A stretch of 64,000 nt of DNA from Bifidobacterium myosotis (GTDB lineage Bacteria > Actinomycetota > Actinomycetes > Actinomycetales > Bifidobacteriaceae). Each line of letters begins with the position of its first letter. Within the stretch, counting starts at the first letter, position 1. Both the position numbers and the translations under genes were made by a program. The notes under the pieces are model-generated. The model saw only the letters and a list, made by a program, of their open reading frames with translations, made no database searches and had not been told where the DNA came from. Below, one piece after another: positions 8,649-19,375 of this stretch. The stretch spans positions 124,060-188,059 of the forward strand of contig NZ_MWWW01000005.1 of the NCBI RefSeq assembly GCF_002259745.1. Reading direction: 5' to 3'.

Positions 8649-9887
8649 ATGAGCAGCATCACCAGCACGGTCAGCACCCCGAACAGCGCGGCGAACTACG
8701 ACCGCACCGTCGTCGCCTGTTTCATCGGATACGTAACGCAGGCGGTCATCAATAACTTCATGCCGTTGCTGTTCGTCACCTTCGCAGCGACGTTCGGCAT
8801 CAGCATGGCGCGGCTTTCGGCGCTCATCACCGTCAATTTCATCACCCAGCTCATCGTGGATGTGCTTGCCGGACGATTCGTGGACCGCATCGGATACAAG
8901 CCCTGCATCATCGCCGCCCACGTTGCCGCATTGGCTGGCCTGCTGGTGCTGGGTCTCGTGCCGCCCCACGTGTCGGACCCGTATCCCGCGATCCTCGCCG
9001 CCATCATCCTGTATGCGCTGGGCGGCGGACTGATCGAGGTGATGGTCTCCCCCATCGTCGAGGCATGCCCAAGCGAACACAAGGCCAAGGCGATGAGTCT
9101 GCTGCATTCATTCTACTGCTGGGGGCAGCTCGGCACCGTCGTGATTTCCACGCTGTTCCTGTTCGCTTTCGGCACCGGTTCGTGGCCGGTGCTGGCGTGC
9201 CTGTGGGGCGTGGTGCCAATCGCCGGCATCGTGATGTTCGCCGGTGCCCCGATGCCGCGCATCGTACCCGAAGGCACCGCGACCATGAGGTTCGTCGATC
9301 TGGCCCGCCGCCCAGTGTTTTATCTCATGTTCCTCATGATGCTCTGCGCGGGCGCCGCCGAACAAGGTATGAGCCAGTGGGCCAGCACTTTCGCGGAATC
9401 GGGCCTAGGCGTGACCAAGGTGGTGGGCGATCTGGCCGGCCCCGCCGCGTTCGCGCTGATGATGGGGCTGGCGCGCACCATCTACGGCGTGCTCGGCCAC
9501 CGTCTCAACCTCACCGTGTTCATCGCCGGTAGCTCGGTGCTGTGCGTGGCCATGTACCTGACCGCAGCGCTCTCGCCTTCGCCGGTTTTGGGATTGGCGG
9601 CCTGCGCCATTACGGGATTCTCGGTGGGCATCATGTGGCCCGGCACATTCTCGATGGCCGCGGACGCCATGCCCGGCGGCGGCACGCTCATGTTCGCACT
9701 GCTCGCCGTCGCCGGCGATCTGGGCTGTGCAGGAGGCCCCGCCGTGGTCGGATTCATCGCCTCCGCCCACGGCGACAGTCTCCAGACCGGGCTGCTGTTT
9801 GGCTCCGTCTTCGCCGCGGTGCTGCTGGTTTGCGTATTCGTCGTGCGGCGGAATGCGTCGGCACGGAGAGTGGAGCCACGCAGCTAG
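8649..9887 (+). CDS. MFS transporter
   Basis: A 412-residue, roughly 12-helix carrier. Helix 1 is in VACFIGYVTQAVINNFMPLLFVTF, and the loop after helix 2 carries GRFVDRIGYKP, a variant of the MFS signature. The second half starts near RPVFYLMFLMMLCAGAAEQGMSQWAS. The similarity pattern resembles sugar/fucose-permease-like FHS family members, but the substrate is not certain. I chose the ATG at MSSITSTV because the upstream 39 codons are not conserved-looking. Upstream, gcgatac at about 8634 is a possible -10 region. Confidence 0.82.
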   Translation: MSSITSTVSTPNSAANYDRTVVACFIGYVTQAVINNFMPLLFVTFAATFGISMARLSALITVNFITQLIVDVLAGRFVDRIGYKPCIIAAHVAALAGLLVLGLVPPHVSDPYPAILAAIILYALGGGLIEVMVSPIVEACPSEHKAKAMSLLHSFYCWGQLGTVVISTLFLFAFGTGSWPVLACLWGVVPIAGIVMFAGAPMPRIVPEGTATMRFVDLARRPVFYLMFLMMLCAGAAEQGMSQWASTFAESGLGVTKVVGDLAGPAAFALMMGLARTIYGVLGHRLNLTVFIAGSSVLCVAMYLTAALSPSPVLGLAACAITGFSVGIMWPGTFSMAADAMPGGGTLMFALLAVAGDLGCAGGPAVVGFIASAHGDSLQTGLLFGSVFAAVLLVCVFVVRRNASARRVEPRS

Positions 9888-9904
9888 TGGTCTGCATTAT
9901 TATT

Positions 9905-10405
9905 CGTTAGCAAATTCACTACCCCTCAGACCCCGCTTCGCCGGCCAGCTCGTCCTGCAATTAAGGACGCGCTTCGCGCGTGTTCTGCTGGCTCGCCTGT
10001 CGGCTCGCACGTTGCCTGCAAACAGCTCCGCTGTCTGCTTCACGGCAACGTCCTAACAAGGGGAGCCAAATATAATCAACGAATTAATGACGCGGGATAC
10101 TAACGGTCTGTGTCAGAAGTTCGTGATTATAACGTTGCCGTGAAGCAAAACACAGAAGCTGCATGCAGTCAACGCGCAAGCCGACAGACGAACCAGTCGG
10201 CCGCATCCACATTCGCGGGATGAACGCCATTTTGGCTCCCCTTGTCAGGACGTTGCCGTGAAGCAGACAGCAAAACTGCATGTAGGGCAACGTTCAAGCC
10301 GACAGGCGAGCCAATCAGCTGCGCACGGAGTGCGTCTGAAATTGCAGGACGAGCTGGCCGGCAGTGAAGTGGGTCTGAGAGGTAGTGAATTCATCAATGT
10401 ATTGT
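9905..10405. repeat. Inverted pair of ~160-bp repeats with a third partial copy
   Basis: The plus strand at about 10238-10405 and the minus strand at about 10062-9905 share a long stretch. It begins TTGGCTCCCCTTGT and continues GACGTTGCCGTGAAGCAGAC, then CCGACAGGCGAGCCA, GCAGGACGAGCTGGCCGGC and GGTAGTGAATT. A third, diverged copy begins at about 10130 (AACGTTGCCGTGAAGCA). The arms flank about 175 bp with no convincing gene. This may be a MITE-like or degraded insertion, or a structured non-coding element. I see no transposase. Confidence 0.6.
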
Positions 10406-10434
10406 TGATGCGGGACACCAGCGGCATCGCCGCT

Positions 10435-10637
10435 TTGTGCTATCTGCTTTGCAAGGGGTACATCAGACCATCTGCGGTTATGTATCTGCCTTGCAAGGGG
10501 TACCCCACCAGCAATACCCCAAGTATCACCCTTGCAATTTCAACCTTTATAGTCGCCGTCCCGACATTCATGTACCCCTCGCAAAGCAGATACATAACCG
10601 CACACGCGACAAAGTACCCCTCACAACCGAGATACCC
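10435..10637 (+). repeat. 203-bp dispersed direct repeat, copy A
   Basis: Nearly identical (about 12 mismatches in 203 by eye, no indels) to 26535-26737 in the same orientation, exactly 16,100 bp away. Internally it holds two direct copies of a unit like TATCTGCCTTGCAAGGGGTA on the left and two inverted copies on the right, so the whole element can fold on itself. No convincing coding sequence lies in it. The two copies bracket the CRISPR-Cas/SWIM/Abi island. Confidence 0.85.
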
Positions 10638-12459
<1,822 letters not shown>

Positions 12460-12790
12460 ACTTGCAAAGTGTAGCAATTTCAAGGGATATATGGATGCGT
12501 CGTCATCTGTTTCCTTCACTTTCGTTCTCCGCACTATTTGCGGAGTCGCCTACATCAGCCACTCCCCTACAGCGAATTCACCAGCGGATTTCCATCACAA
12601 AGTGCAAGGATTCCGGACAATATGCAAGATACCGGACAATATGCAAGCCGCTGCTGAGCTACAACACATCGCAGGTCCTCTACGACAGTCCTCTACGGCA
12701 GTCCTCTCCAACAGACTTCGCCATCGGCCCCAACTGGGTACGGCGGAAATAACATCTTTGCTATCGACTTCGGCACCAGCATGGAAGTTG
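12460..12790 (-). promoter_or_regulatory. CRISPR leader
   Basis: The 331 bases between cas2 and the first leader-proximal repeat contain no credible gene. They carry a hairpin (CTCCGCA/TGCGGAG, 12527-12545), a 16-base direct repeat CCGGACAATATGCAAG at 12613-12628 and 12632-12647, and a tandem AGTCCTCTACGG-type repeat around 12673-12707. Leaders drive array transcription and mark where Cas1-Cas2 insert new spacers. The short repeats are candidate binding sites for the integration complex or a host factor. Confidence 0.7.
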
Positions 12791-13156
12791 TTATTGATAT
12801 CTACGTGCAGCCCGCCATTTGCTGGCATTACTCCAGTCGGGACGTCGAGATTGCGATTCAGTTTGCGTTTTACTCTTGGACATGCTGTTGGGACGTTGCA
12901 CAAGTTCCAACCCGTCACAATCCACCGGCGTCCAATCAGCATGATGCACCCGGAAACCAAGATGTTGCTCGTTACGAGCCGAATACACCATAATCGCCCG
13001 TCCGTCACGGACCAAATCCACAATGCGCTCCCAAAGACGGTCACGCACTTTGGCACTGACGTGTCCGACGAACACACCAGCCGAAATCTCAAGCAACCAA
13101 CGAGTAAGGTCTCCGCGAAGTCCCAAAGGGCAAGCAGTCAGCACTATTACGACCAT
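12791..13156 (-). CDS. cas2: CRISPR-associated endonuclease Cas2, type I-E
   Basis: Partner of Cas1 in spacer acquisition. The 121-residue protein opens with the I-E signature MVVIVLTACPLGLRGDLTRW, followed by LLEISAGVFVGHVSAKVRDRLWE and GRAIMVYSARNEQHLGFRVHH. The family core ends near residue 90 (DGLELVQRP). A basic Ser/Gln/Arg tail of about 30 residues follows. It is the last cas gene before the leader and starts 50 bases after cas1. Confidence 0.95.
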   Translation of the reverse strand: MVVIVLTACPLGLRGDLTRWLLEISAGVFVGHVSAKVRDRLWERIVDLVRDGRAIMVYSARNEQHLGFRVHHADWTPVDCDGLELVQRPNSMSKSKTQTESQSRRPDWSNASKWRAARRYQ

Positions 13157-13205
13157 ATCGGCATGCCCCTCCTACCATCCGAAATCAGCAGAACCGTCGG
13201 AACCG

Positions 13206-14183
13206 TCATTCCCTGAAATCACCGCCAACATCCTCATCGAAATCCTCGCCATAGGAGACGCCGGCAGCGACTTCCCCGAGTCTGTCATCCCATAACCCAA
13301 CGTGATCCGTCTCAGCATCATCCGTCGGCTCAGTGTTTCCCAATAGGCTGCGAATATCCCGCACCATCCTTTTCATGATGGACAGATCGTATACCACCTC
13401 ACGCATTCGATGCCGCGTAGCGGACCCAATATCGGCAGGTTGTTGCGCCGCAATCTCAAACGCCACCGGAATGGATAATTCAGCCTTGTACAAATCCGCA
13501 ATGTCATAGACGAAGGAACGTTCATGACCGACATGGACGAATCCCAATCCCGGAGAACAGCCAAGCGCCACAATCGCCGAATGCGCCAAGCCGTATAGGC
13601 ATGTGTGCGCGGCCGACAGGGCTTTATTGATCTCATTGCCGGCCTCAAAATCGTCATGGTCGTATGTTCTTTTATCCCACGCGACGCCGGTGCGCGCCGA
13701 ACACTCCCTATACACACGACGTACGCGTGCGCCTTCACGCCCGCGCAACTGCTGCATGGTCAGACCGCTAACGTCCTCATCGGGGAAACGCATCTGATAC
13801 ATCGCCCGTGCCACGGCCAGTCTCGTCCGCGTGTTGGAGACCAGACGAGCCTGTGCCTGCAGCAGCGCCGACGAATGCGTCAATGGCTTGCCGAACGCGT
13901 ACATGCGAACGCCGCGTTCCCCCACCCAAATCACCGTGGCACCATTATCCCCTATCACCGTCATGGCCTGATGCGTGACGGAAGTCCCGGGACCAAGCAT
14001 CAGCACGCTTAATGCGGCTGCAGGAACATGCACCGTTCCTACAGCATCAGCGACCGTGATGGCATTGTCGGAACGGTTGATTACGCAATGCTCGAAATAG
14101 GCAAACGACATGCGATCCTCCGCTCGGACCAGTTCATCGAGTTCGGGCGGAGGAGTCCCCGGTACGCGGTTCCTGTTTTTCAT
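13206..14183 (-). CDS. cas1: CRISPR-associated integrase Cas1, type I-E
   Basis: A 325-residue integrase that inserts prespacers at the leader end. The catalytic set is visible as E150 (GREGARVRRVY), H217 (GFVHVGHE), D227 and D230 (YDIADLYK), offset by nine from E. coli Cas1 (E141, H208, D218, D221). I chose the ATG at MKNRNRVPG, which overlaps the cas6e stop as ATGA; the nine-residue N-terminal extension explains the offset. The C-terminus is acidic (DFDEDVGGDFRE). Confidence 0.96.
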   Translation of the reverse strand: MKNRNRVPGTPPPELDELVRAEDRMSFAYFEHCVINRSDNAITVADAVGTVHVPAAALSVLMLGPGTSVTHQAMTVIGDNGATVIWVGERGVRMYAFGKPLTHSSALLQAQARLVSNTRTRLAVARAMYQMRFPDEDVSGLTMQQLRGREGARVRRVYRECSARTGVAWDKRTYDHDDFEAGNEINKALSAAHTCLYGLAHSAIVALGCSPGLGFVHVGHERSFVYDIADLYKAELSIPVAFEIAAQQPADIGSATRHRMREVVYDLSIMKRMVRDIRSLLGNTEPTDDAETDHVGLWDDRLGEVAAGVSYGEDFDEDVGGDFRE

Positions 14184-14884
14184 GACTGCGGTTCTCGAAT
14201 GGGAGCTACAGTCAACAACCCGCATCCGAAGCCTTTTGCCCGGCCAATGCCATGGCACAGCGCTTGTCGGAACAAATCAGCATCCGTCACTCGCAGGCGA
14301 CCATCGAATACCGCAGTGGTCAGGGTCACGGTTTTACCGTCACGTCCGAACCGCTCCTGATGTCTCTGGCTGACCGTCACCGACGGCTCATCATAATCGT
14401 CGGGAAGAATCTCGAACCCATGGCCGGCGGCCCGCGCGACCAACCAGTCACACTGTTGCGCAGCCGTCACATGCCCTTGAATCTTGCCCACTACACTCTC
14501 GCCGTCCGCCTTGGGACGCAGCCCTTTATCGATTTTGGCTTTGCGCACCGGATTTGCCCTCAGGCGAAATTGCCATTGCTGCCCAATCCCGATACGGGAA
14601 AGCAACGGCGAGTAATCCCTGCTCTCCCATTCCATCCGCGTGGGCCATCCCGCCTGCTCGATGATATGCGAAAAATCAGGCGCCTCCGGGCTCACGACAT
14701 ACAACCAAACACTATGATCCTGCGCCAGCACATCCAGACGCCACAGGATACGGCCTTCGTCGCTTTCACGAACGCTGCCGGGCGGAAACGCGCTCTCCAC
14801 CGCGGCATGCATGCGATACGGCGACGCCATCAGCTGCCGGGCACTGAATCTGGCCGCATTGAGCGGCACTCGAGAAATGAACAT
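14180..14884 (-). CDS. cas6e: crRNA endonuclease Cas6e (CasE/Cse3)
   Basis: A 234-residue processing enzyme that cuts the pre-crRNA below each repeat hairpin and stays in Cascade. It has H26 (SPYRMHAAVE), matching the catalytic histidine of Thermus Cse3, and the Gly-rich C-terminal loop GIGRAKGFGCGLLTVAP. It ends four bases into cas1 (ATGA) and starts 11 bases after cas5. Confidence 0.95.
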   Translation of the reverse strand: MFISRVPLNAARFSARQLMASPYRMHAAVESAFPPGSVRESDEGRILWRLDVLAQDHSVWLYVVSPEAPDFSHIIEQAGWPTRMEWESRDYSPLLSRIGIGQQWQFRLRANPVRKAKIDKGLRPKADGESVVGKIQGHVTAAQQCDWLVARAAGHGFEILPDDYDEPSVTVSQRHQERFGRDGKTVTLTTAVFDGRLRVTDADLFRQALCHGIGRAKGFGCGLLTVAPIREPQS

Positions 14885-14895
14885 GATTACATCTC

Positions 14896-15648
14896 CTAGG
14901 CAAAGCTCATGGGGTCGGCATCGCCGGTAGATGCGAATGACGGCGGCGCGCCGCCCCCAGCATTACGGGATGCGGCATTATCGATGCCGGGATTGTCGAT
15001 GCGGTACCGGCGAACCGCCCGATCTGCATATCGACGATCCTTCTGACTGAAGGTCACCGGCAGATCAGGCTGTGTCAGGAACGGTTCGTCGTCCACGGCA
15101 TCGCAGACGATCTCCAACTGCTGTTCCGGATATCGCCGCATATACCATCGCGACGCATGCCACGGCTCCCGTTCCAACGCCTCACGCACATCGACATACT
15201 CGTCATGGACGCCCAACGTGACCGGAAATTCCGGCGGACAGGATCGACGGCCCAGATATAGCGGCCATCGAGGCTGTCGCAGAGCATGATCCAGCCCGTC
15301 CAAGACGGCCCTTTCCGCTTCCAGCGCGACCAAAAAACGGGCGTCGGCCAGATAATAGCGATACGTCAACGGCATCACCTTGTCGAAATCACGCGAGTTT
15401 CGCTTGCGGGCCAGAGATTTTTCAGTCTGGAAATCCTGTATGATTCGTCCTCTCTGCTCTACGCGCACGCCGAACCGCAGACCCAGCAAATCCTCTATCG
15501 CATCCTCCCGCGTGCGGCCCTGAGCGGAGGCGAGCAACCCGATCACCGCGCTTTTCGTCGGTTCGGTGCGTGTCTCACGACGCACAAAACGCGACGAATC
15601 ACCCCATGATTGCATTGGCCCCGCAAGCTGCAGTAGCAATACAACCAT
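14896..15648 (-). CDS. cas5: Cascade subunit Cas5 (CasD), type I-E
   Basis: A 250-residue RAMP protein that grips the 5' handle of the crRNA. The family N-terminus is clear (MVVLLLQLAGPMQSWGDSSR, then TEPTKSAVIGLLASAQGR), as is the middle GRRSCPP motif. It starts two bases after cas7 ends, inside the Cascade operon. Confidence 0.95.
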   Translation of the reverse strand: MVVLLLQLAGPMQSWGDSSRFVRRETRTEPTKSAVIGLLASAQGRTREDAIEDLLGLRFGVRVEQRGRIIQDFQTEKSLARKRNSRDFDKVMPLTYRYYLADARFLVALEAERAVLDGLDHALRQPRWPLYLGRRSCPPEFPVTLGVHDEYVDVREALEREPWHASRWYMRRYPEQQLEIVCDAVDDEPFLTQPDLPVTFSQKDRRYADRAVRRYRIDNPGIDNAASRNAGGGAPPSFASTGDADPMSFA

Positions 15649-15650
15649 GT

Positions 15651-16784
15651 CTACTCCTCGGACAGCGCCTGCGTAAGAGCGGCCTTCAACTCGGCCTTCA
15701 TCTCCGGGAACGACACATGCTTGCTCACAGCGTCCAGTTCAGGTACGGATTCATCCGCGGTGATGTTCCATGCCTTTCGCGGAGTCTCCCCGTAAGCCGC
15801 ATGAACATAAGCCAGCTTACGTCCCAAACGCACGGCCGCCTGACGTGAAATCGACGCGCCTTCCGCCGGCCGCACGGGATCTTCAAAAGCACCGACCACG
15901 TTAATCGGCTGATCGTCGCGGATAATCACCACACACGCAGCGGGCAAAGTACGGTTTGCAAACGTGTTCTGCTTGCCGGTCGGCATTGACCTGATGAACG
16001 CCTCGACAAACGCCGCCACACCTTCGACTGTGGCGGTCGCATCCCGCAACTGGTCCTGCAATGCATCGACGTTCAATGTCGCATACCTGTACAAGGTGGA
16101 CGAATTGAATCCGACGGTGTCCAGCATGGCGGCTCCGGCGTTATCTTCCGAAGCGCAGTCGTCAACGGCGGTGAAGTAGTCATACTCGGGTGTGACCCGA
16201 TCCACAGAAATCGCATGCGCAACCTGCGCCGAGGCGTCGGTGTTGAGATCGGGCGCATCGGCCAGCATGCGACCGAACAAGGCGATATCCACAGCTTGGA
16301 CCCCATGGAACACCGCATCAATCTCCTTCTTCATCGCCGCCGTCGGCTTGGAAGCCGCATCGATGCCGGCATCATGCCATGCAATAGCAATGTCCGCGAG
16401 CTGCCCGATTTCCCGGTATGCAATGAAAATCAGGTATTCCGTGGCCAATGATCCCTTGTCTTTGCCGGCACGATCCGATTCCTTGACCTTGACGCCGGTG
16501 GCCGACAGCGCGAATTGTGCCATAGACTCCGCTTCCTCGGCCAGTTCAGGACGTTTGGCAACGATCGCATCCCGAATCAAGGCGACCGCATTTTTCGTAC
16601 GCACGCCCAGACGGCTAGACTCCAGCAGCGAGGGGAACATCTCCCGCATGGCCCGCTTCCAAGCTTGGGAGGAGACCCGGGAGCGCAGCACGCCGCCATA
16701 ATATGCGACTTTCGGGCTACCGGTATCATCGCGGTTGATATTGCTCGGCGGCACGTTTTGCAAACCATACAGATCAATGAACAT
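15651..16784 (-). CDS. cas7: Cascade backbone subunit Cas7 (CasC/Cse4), type I-E
   Basis: A 377-residue protein that forms the helical crRNA-binding backbone. It opens MFIDLYGLQNVPPSNINRD, followed by VSSQAWKRAMR, which are typical of I-E Cas7. The ATG follows GAAAGGAA, which favours this start over longer in-frame extensions. It lies 56 bases after cse2, the largest gap in the Cascade run. Confidence 0.95.
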   Translation of the reverse strand: MFIDLYGLQNVPPSNINRDDTGSPKVAYYGGVLRSRVSSQAWKRAMREMFPSLLESSRLGVRTKNAVALIRDAIVAKRPELAEEAESMAQFALSATGVKVKESDRAGKDKGSLATEYLIFIAYREIGQLADIAIAWHDAGIDAASKPTAAMKKEIDAVFHGVQAVDIALFGRMLADAPDLNTDASAQVAHAISVDRVTPEYDYFTAVDDCASEDNAGAAMLDTVGFNSSTLYRYATLNVDALQDQLRDATATVEGVAAFVEAFIRSMPTGKQNTFANRTLPAACVVIIRDDQPINVVGAFEDPVRPAEGASISRQAAVRLGRKLAYVHAAYGETPRKAWNITADESVPELDAVSKHVSFPEMKAELKAALTQALSEE

Positions 16785-16840
16785 GATGCTTTCCTTTCGA
16801 ATGTTGTTACTTCGTTCGCGGCAGACGGCAACGTTACCGG

Positions 16841-17470
16841 TTATTGGGAGACGGTGGACCCGACATGGTAATCCATGCTCCACCGCTGGAAGACCTCCGC
16901 ACGAGAGTCCGGGAACTGAACCTGATAGAGATCTTGGGCCAAGGAGCGGTAATCCAGCGTGATCGAACCATCGCCGGTCCCTCGCATCAGCAGAATCAGC
17001 GCGCGTACGCTGCGTATCACACCATTGAAATCCGGAGCGGCTTCGGCGGAGGCCAACCTGCGTCTTACTCCGTCGTCATGTTCCGGATCAGGTTGAATCA
17101 GCCGGCATGCGCGGCCGAAGGTCATCCGTTTCGTACGGGCGCTCTCAACGCTTTGGGCGACCCCATGGCGCCGTGACTGCTGATGAAGTGCGTACAACTC
17201 CAATGTGGCCTTCACTGCGCGAAGCACCGCCGGATCCTCCTCCGGAGAGGGCAGACTCTGCGGCCACTCCCCGAACAGGTCCCCGCCGATCAGCATCCAC
17301 GACGGCGCGCTGCCGTCAAGATCGCGTCGCAGCCGGGCCAACGCCGCCCGGGAATATGGCGTCCCACCATCCCGCTTGGTGTATTCGTTCTGCAGCCGGA
17401 ACACCTTTCCGTTGACGAAGAGACCCACTTCCTTCGCAGTGTCGCTGGAGAAATATCGCCGCATAGTCAC
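16841..17470 (-). CDS. cse2: Cascade small subunit Cse2 (CasB/Cas11)
   Basis: A 209-residue helical subunit that stabilises the R-loop. It has the family motifs WMLIGGDLFGEW and, near 120-135, RMTFGRACRLIQ. The GTG start overlaps the cas8e stop (GTGA); an ATG two codons on is possible. Confidence 0.9.
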   Translation of the reverse strand: MTMRRYFSSDTAKEVGLFVNGKVFRLQNEYTKRDGGTPYSRAALARLRRDLDGSAPSWMLIGGDLFGEWPQSLPSPEEDPAVLRAVKATLELYALHQQSRRHGVAQSVESARTKRMTFGRACRLIQPDPEHDDGVRRRLASAEAAPDFNGVIRSVRALILLMRGTGDGSITLDYRSLAQDLYQVQFPDSRAEVFQRWSMDYHVGSTVSQ

Positions 17471-19155
17471 ACCCCTTTCCTGTCGTTCGCAATTGTGCCC
17501 AGATATTTGTTCAATCCGCCCAGAAACAGTTGCGTGGCGCGAGCGACGCTCATCAGTCCCATCCTGCCGGAATCACGCTCGACGAACATCGGCGCATTAG
17601 CGTCGGACCGATACTCCCCGCCGATGGTAACGAGCACGCGATGGATGTCATCACGCCAAGCGTTCCCGTAGGATTCATAATCCTTGTCCGCAGTGAATCC
17701 AGCCAACCGGTCGCGGAACAAGACGTCAAGACGCGCATAGGCGTCTTCACGGACATGATCGGCAGCGGCCTGGGCCCTGCCTCCCGCGGCATGGTCACCA
17801 GCGGCGATGCAAAGATTGCGCACATAGTTCGAAAGCACAAGATCGACGGACATGCTCGTTTTATCGATGATGTCCACCACGGTATTAATGGCGGGATAGT
17901 CCCTACGCGAGAAGGATAACGGCAACGTCAACACGTCATCGATGCCGGTCTCATACACGCTGCTTTGGGTTCCATAGGTCATGCCCTGCGTATGGATCGA
18001 GAACACGGCAAGGACGTGCTCCTGCGAGTCCAAACATCCGTTTGTCTGCAACTCTTCGACCCACCGGAGCACCCCCGGGCGCAGGTCCCGATCGGCGACC
18101 GCGAGTATCGGCCCCAACCCGCGCCACAACGCTTTTCCGGCATCGTGGGTGACAGGCATTAGCGGGGGCGCGGGCAGTCCCAGCTTCTTCCGTTGGGTCT
18201 CGCTGACACGCCATGCCGTCATTTTCTCGCATGCATCGGTGTCATAGGCTGCGATGACGTCGCCGTAACAGTTCACCATGCCGACGATGCGGGTGCCATC
18301 GTCATTCGGAACCAAACGTAGACGACGGGATTGGAATGTCAGGGCATCCACCGGACCTGTGAACGCGGTGCGTACAGTCAGGTCAGGACCGGGGAAATCA
18401 TCTGATTCCCAAGGAGGTACGTCGTCTTTGTTGCCAAACAAACGCACGCCGTCATCGGCGGGGTCATACAGGCACCAGTTCAATAGCAGTGTGCGGAACA
18501 GGGATTCGCCCTCGACCATGATCGGCCCTATGACGCCCAACCATCCGGTGCCAGACAATCCCTTGGGCGCGTACACCTTTCCTTTGTTGATATGGGTGTT
18601 GCCGATCACGGGAGACTTGATACCGGCCGTGTCATACGCCTGCAGGAACACCAGCCAACGGGTCGCCTGAGCGAAATCGATGGATTCCAAGGCGTTCGGC
18701 GAACGCATGGAGAACAGGAATTTGTCCGGTTTGGGCACATCCGCGATCATCTCCCCGACCGGATCGTATTCCTTGTCACCCACATATGCCAGACCGGGTA
18801 CCTGATAGAACGGGCGTTCCGGATCCAGCAGATAGAACCGGTCATGGAATTCGTCGAAGTACCCGTCGAGCACATCCGCGTCAAAAGATCCCCGCCTCCA
18901 CAGGTAGTTCCACAGATTCAAGGCATCGGACCGGGAAGCCTCCGTGTCGCAGTACGCGCAATACAGAATCGCAAGCAACAAACGCATCAGAGGCATGTTC
19001 TGTTGCGGCAGATCGCCGGAAATCGAACGGATGCGCGGCGCCTCGCGAAAGACCTCGCACAGGGACAGCTCCCGGAGGCGCCCGTCGGAGAGTATGCATG
19101 GTATCCATGGTTCGTCAAGAAGATTGAACCGCCGTACTGGAGTGGCACCACCCAT
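17467..19155 (-). CDS. cas8e: Cascade large subunit Cas8e (CasA/Cse1)
   Basis: A 562-residue subunit that recognises the PAM and recruits Cas3. The family start FNLLDEPWIPCILSDG is clear, as are FYQVPGLAYVG and the NTHINKGKVYAPKGLSGTGW loop region. I chose the ATG at 19155, with GGAAAGGG upstream; a GTG at 19164 is also possible. It is the first gene behind the predicted TTGACA/TATCGT promoter. Cas3 is separated from it by a 220-base intergenic region with a solo CRISPR repeat. Confidence 0.94.
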   Translation of the reverse strand: MGGATPVRRFNLLDEPWIPCILSDGRLRELSLCEVFREAPRIRSISGDLPQQNMPLMRLLLAILYCAYCDTEASRSDALNLWNYLWRRGSFDADVLDGYFDEFHDRFYLLDPERPFYQVPGLAYVGDKEYDPVGEMIADVPKPDKFLFSMRSPNALESIDFAQATRWLVFLQAYDTAGIKSPVIGNTHINKGKVYAPKGLSGTGWLGVIGPIMVEGESLFRTLLLNWCLYDPADDGVRLFGNKDDVPPWESDDFPGPDLTVRTAFTGPVDALTFQSRRLRLVPNDDGTRIVGMVNCYGDVIAAYDTDACEKMTAWRVSETQRKKLGLPAPPLMPVTHDAGKALWRGLGPILAVADRDLRPGVLRWVEELQTNGCLDSQEHVLAVFSIHTQGMTYGTQSSVYETGIDDVLTLPLSFSRRDYPAINTVVDIIDKTSMSVDLVLSNYVRNLCIAAGDHAAGGRAQAAADHVREDAYARLDVLFRDRLAGFTADKDYESYGNAWRDDIHRVLVTIGGEYRSDANAPMFVERDSGRMGLMSVARATQLFLGGLNKYLGTIANDRKGV

Positions 19156-19207
19156 TGCCACCACCGGCCCTTTCCACCGTCTTCCATGACGGCATTGGTT
19201 GATCCGA

Positions 19208-19243
19208 TGACTTTACGATAGCATGTGAGCAAAAAATTGTCAA
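19208..19243 (-). promoter_or_regulatory. Predicted promoter of the Cascade operon
   Basis: On the minus strand a perfect -35 TTGACA (19243-19238) is followed after 17 bases by TATCGT (19220-19215), placing initiation near 19208, about 50 bases before cas8e. It is the best sigma-70-like promoter I see in the cas region. The inverted-repeat arm at 19247-19264 lies 3 bases upstream of the -35. Confidence 0.6.
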
Positions 19244-19246
19244 CGA

Positions 19247-19319
19247 GAAAAGGGTAAGGCATGGCATCAATACACTCAACCCCGCGCATACGGGGAACAC
19301 TCCATGTCTTACCCTTTTC
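19247..19319 (-). ncRNA. Solitary degenerate CRISPR repeat inside an inverted repeat
   Basis: Reading the minus strand, 19300-19273 gives GTGTTCCCCG-TATGCG-CGGGG-TTGAGTG. The first ten bases, the stem and TGA of the handle agree with the array repeat; the loop and handle ends differ. The Cas6e stem is kept (CCCCGT/GCGGGG, one wobble). The repeat is flanked by 18-base arms, 19247-19264 and 19302-19319, complementary except at one position. There is no second repeat, so it is not an array. It could give a crRNA-like regulatory RNA, act as an operator, or be a relic. The RNA assignment is inference. Confidence 0.5.
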
Positions 19320-19330
19320 ACTGGGTCATC

Positions 19331-19354
19331 CCTCCAATAAGGGACTTTTTCATC
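19331..19354 (+). terminator. Weak terminator-like hairpin on the plus strand
   Basis: TCCCT and AGGGA flank six bases and are followed by CTTTTTC on the plus strand. It lies between the solo repeat and the cas3 end. It would terminate a plus-strand (anti-cas) transcript, which is the only hint that such a transcript exists. Confidence 0.25.
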
Positions 19355-19375
19355 ATGACCGCAAGCCCCGACGCC

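Noticed and set aside
19247..19319. A second CRISPR array
   Set aside because: Only one repeat is present, so it is treated as a solo element.
19241..19319. The solo repeat's spacer-like part targeting the other inverted-repeat arm as a normal protospacer
   Set aside because: The match starts about eight bases into the spacer-like part; the seed does not pair, so ordinary interference there is unlikely.
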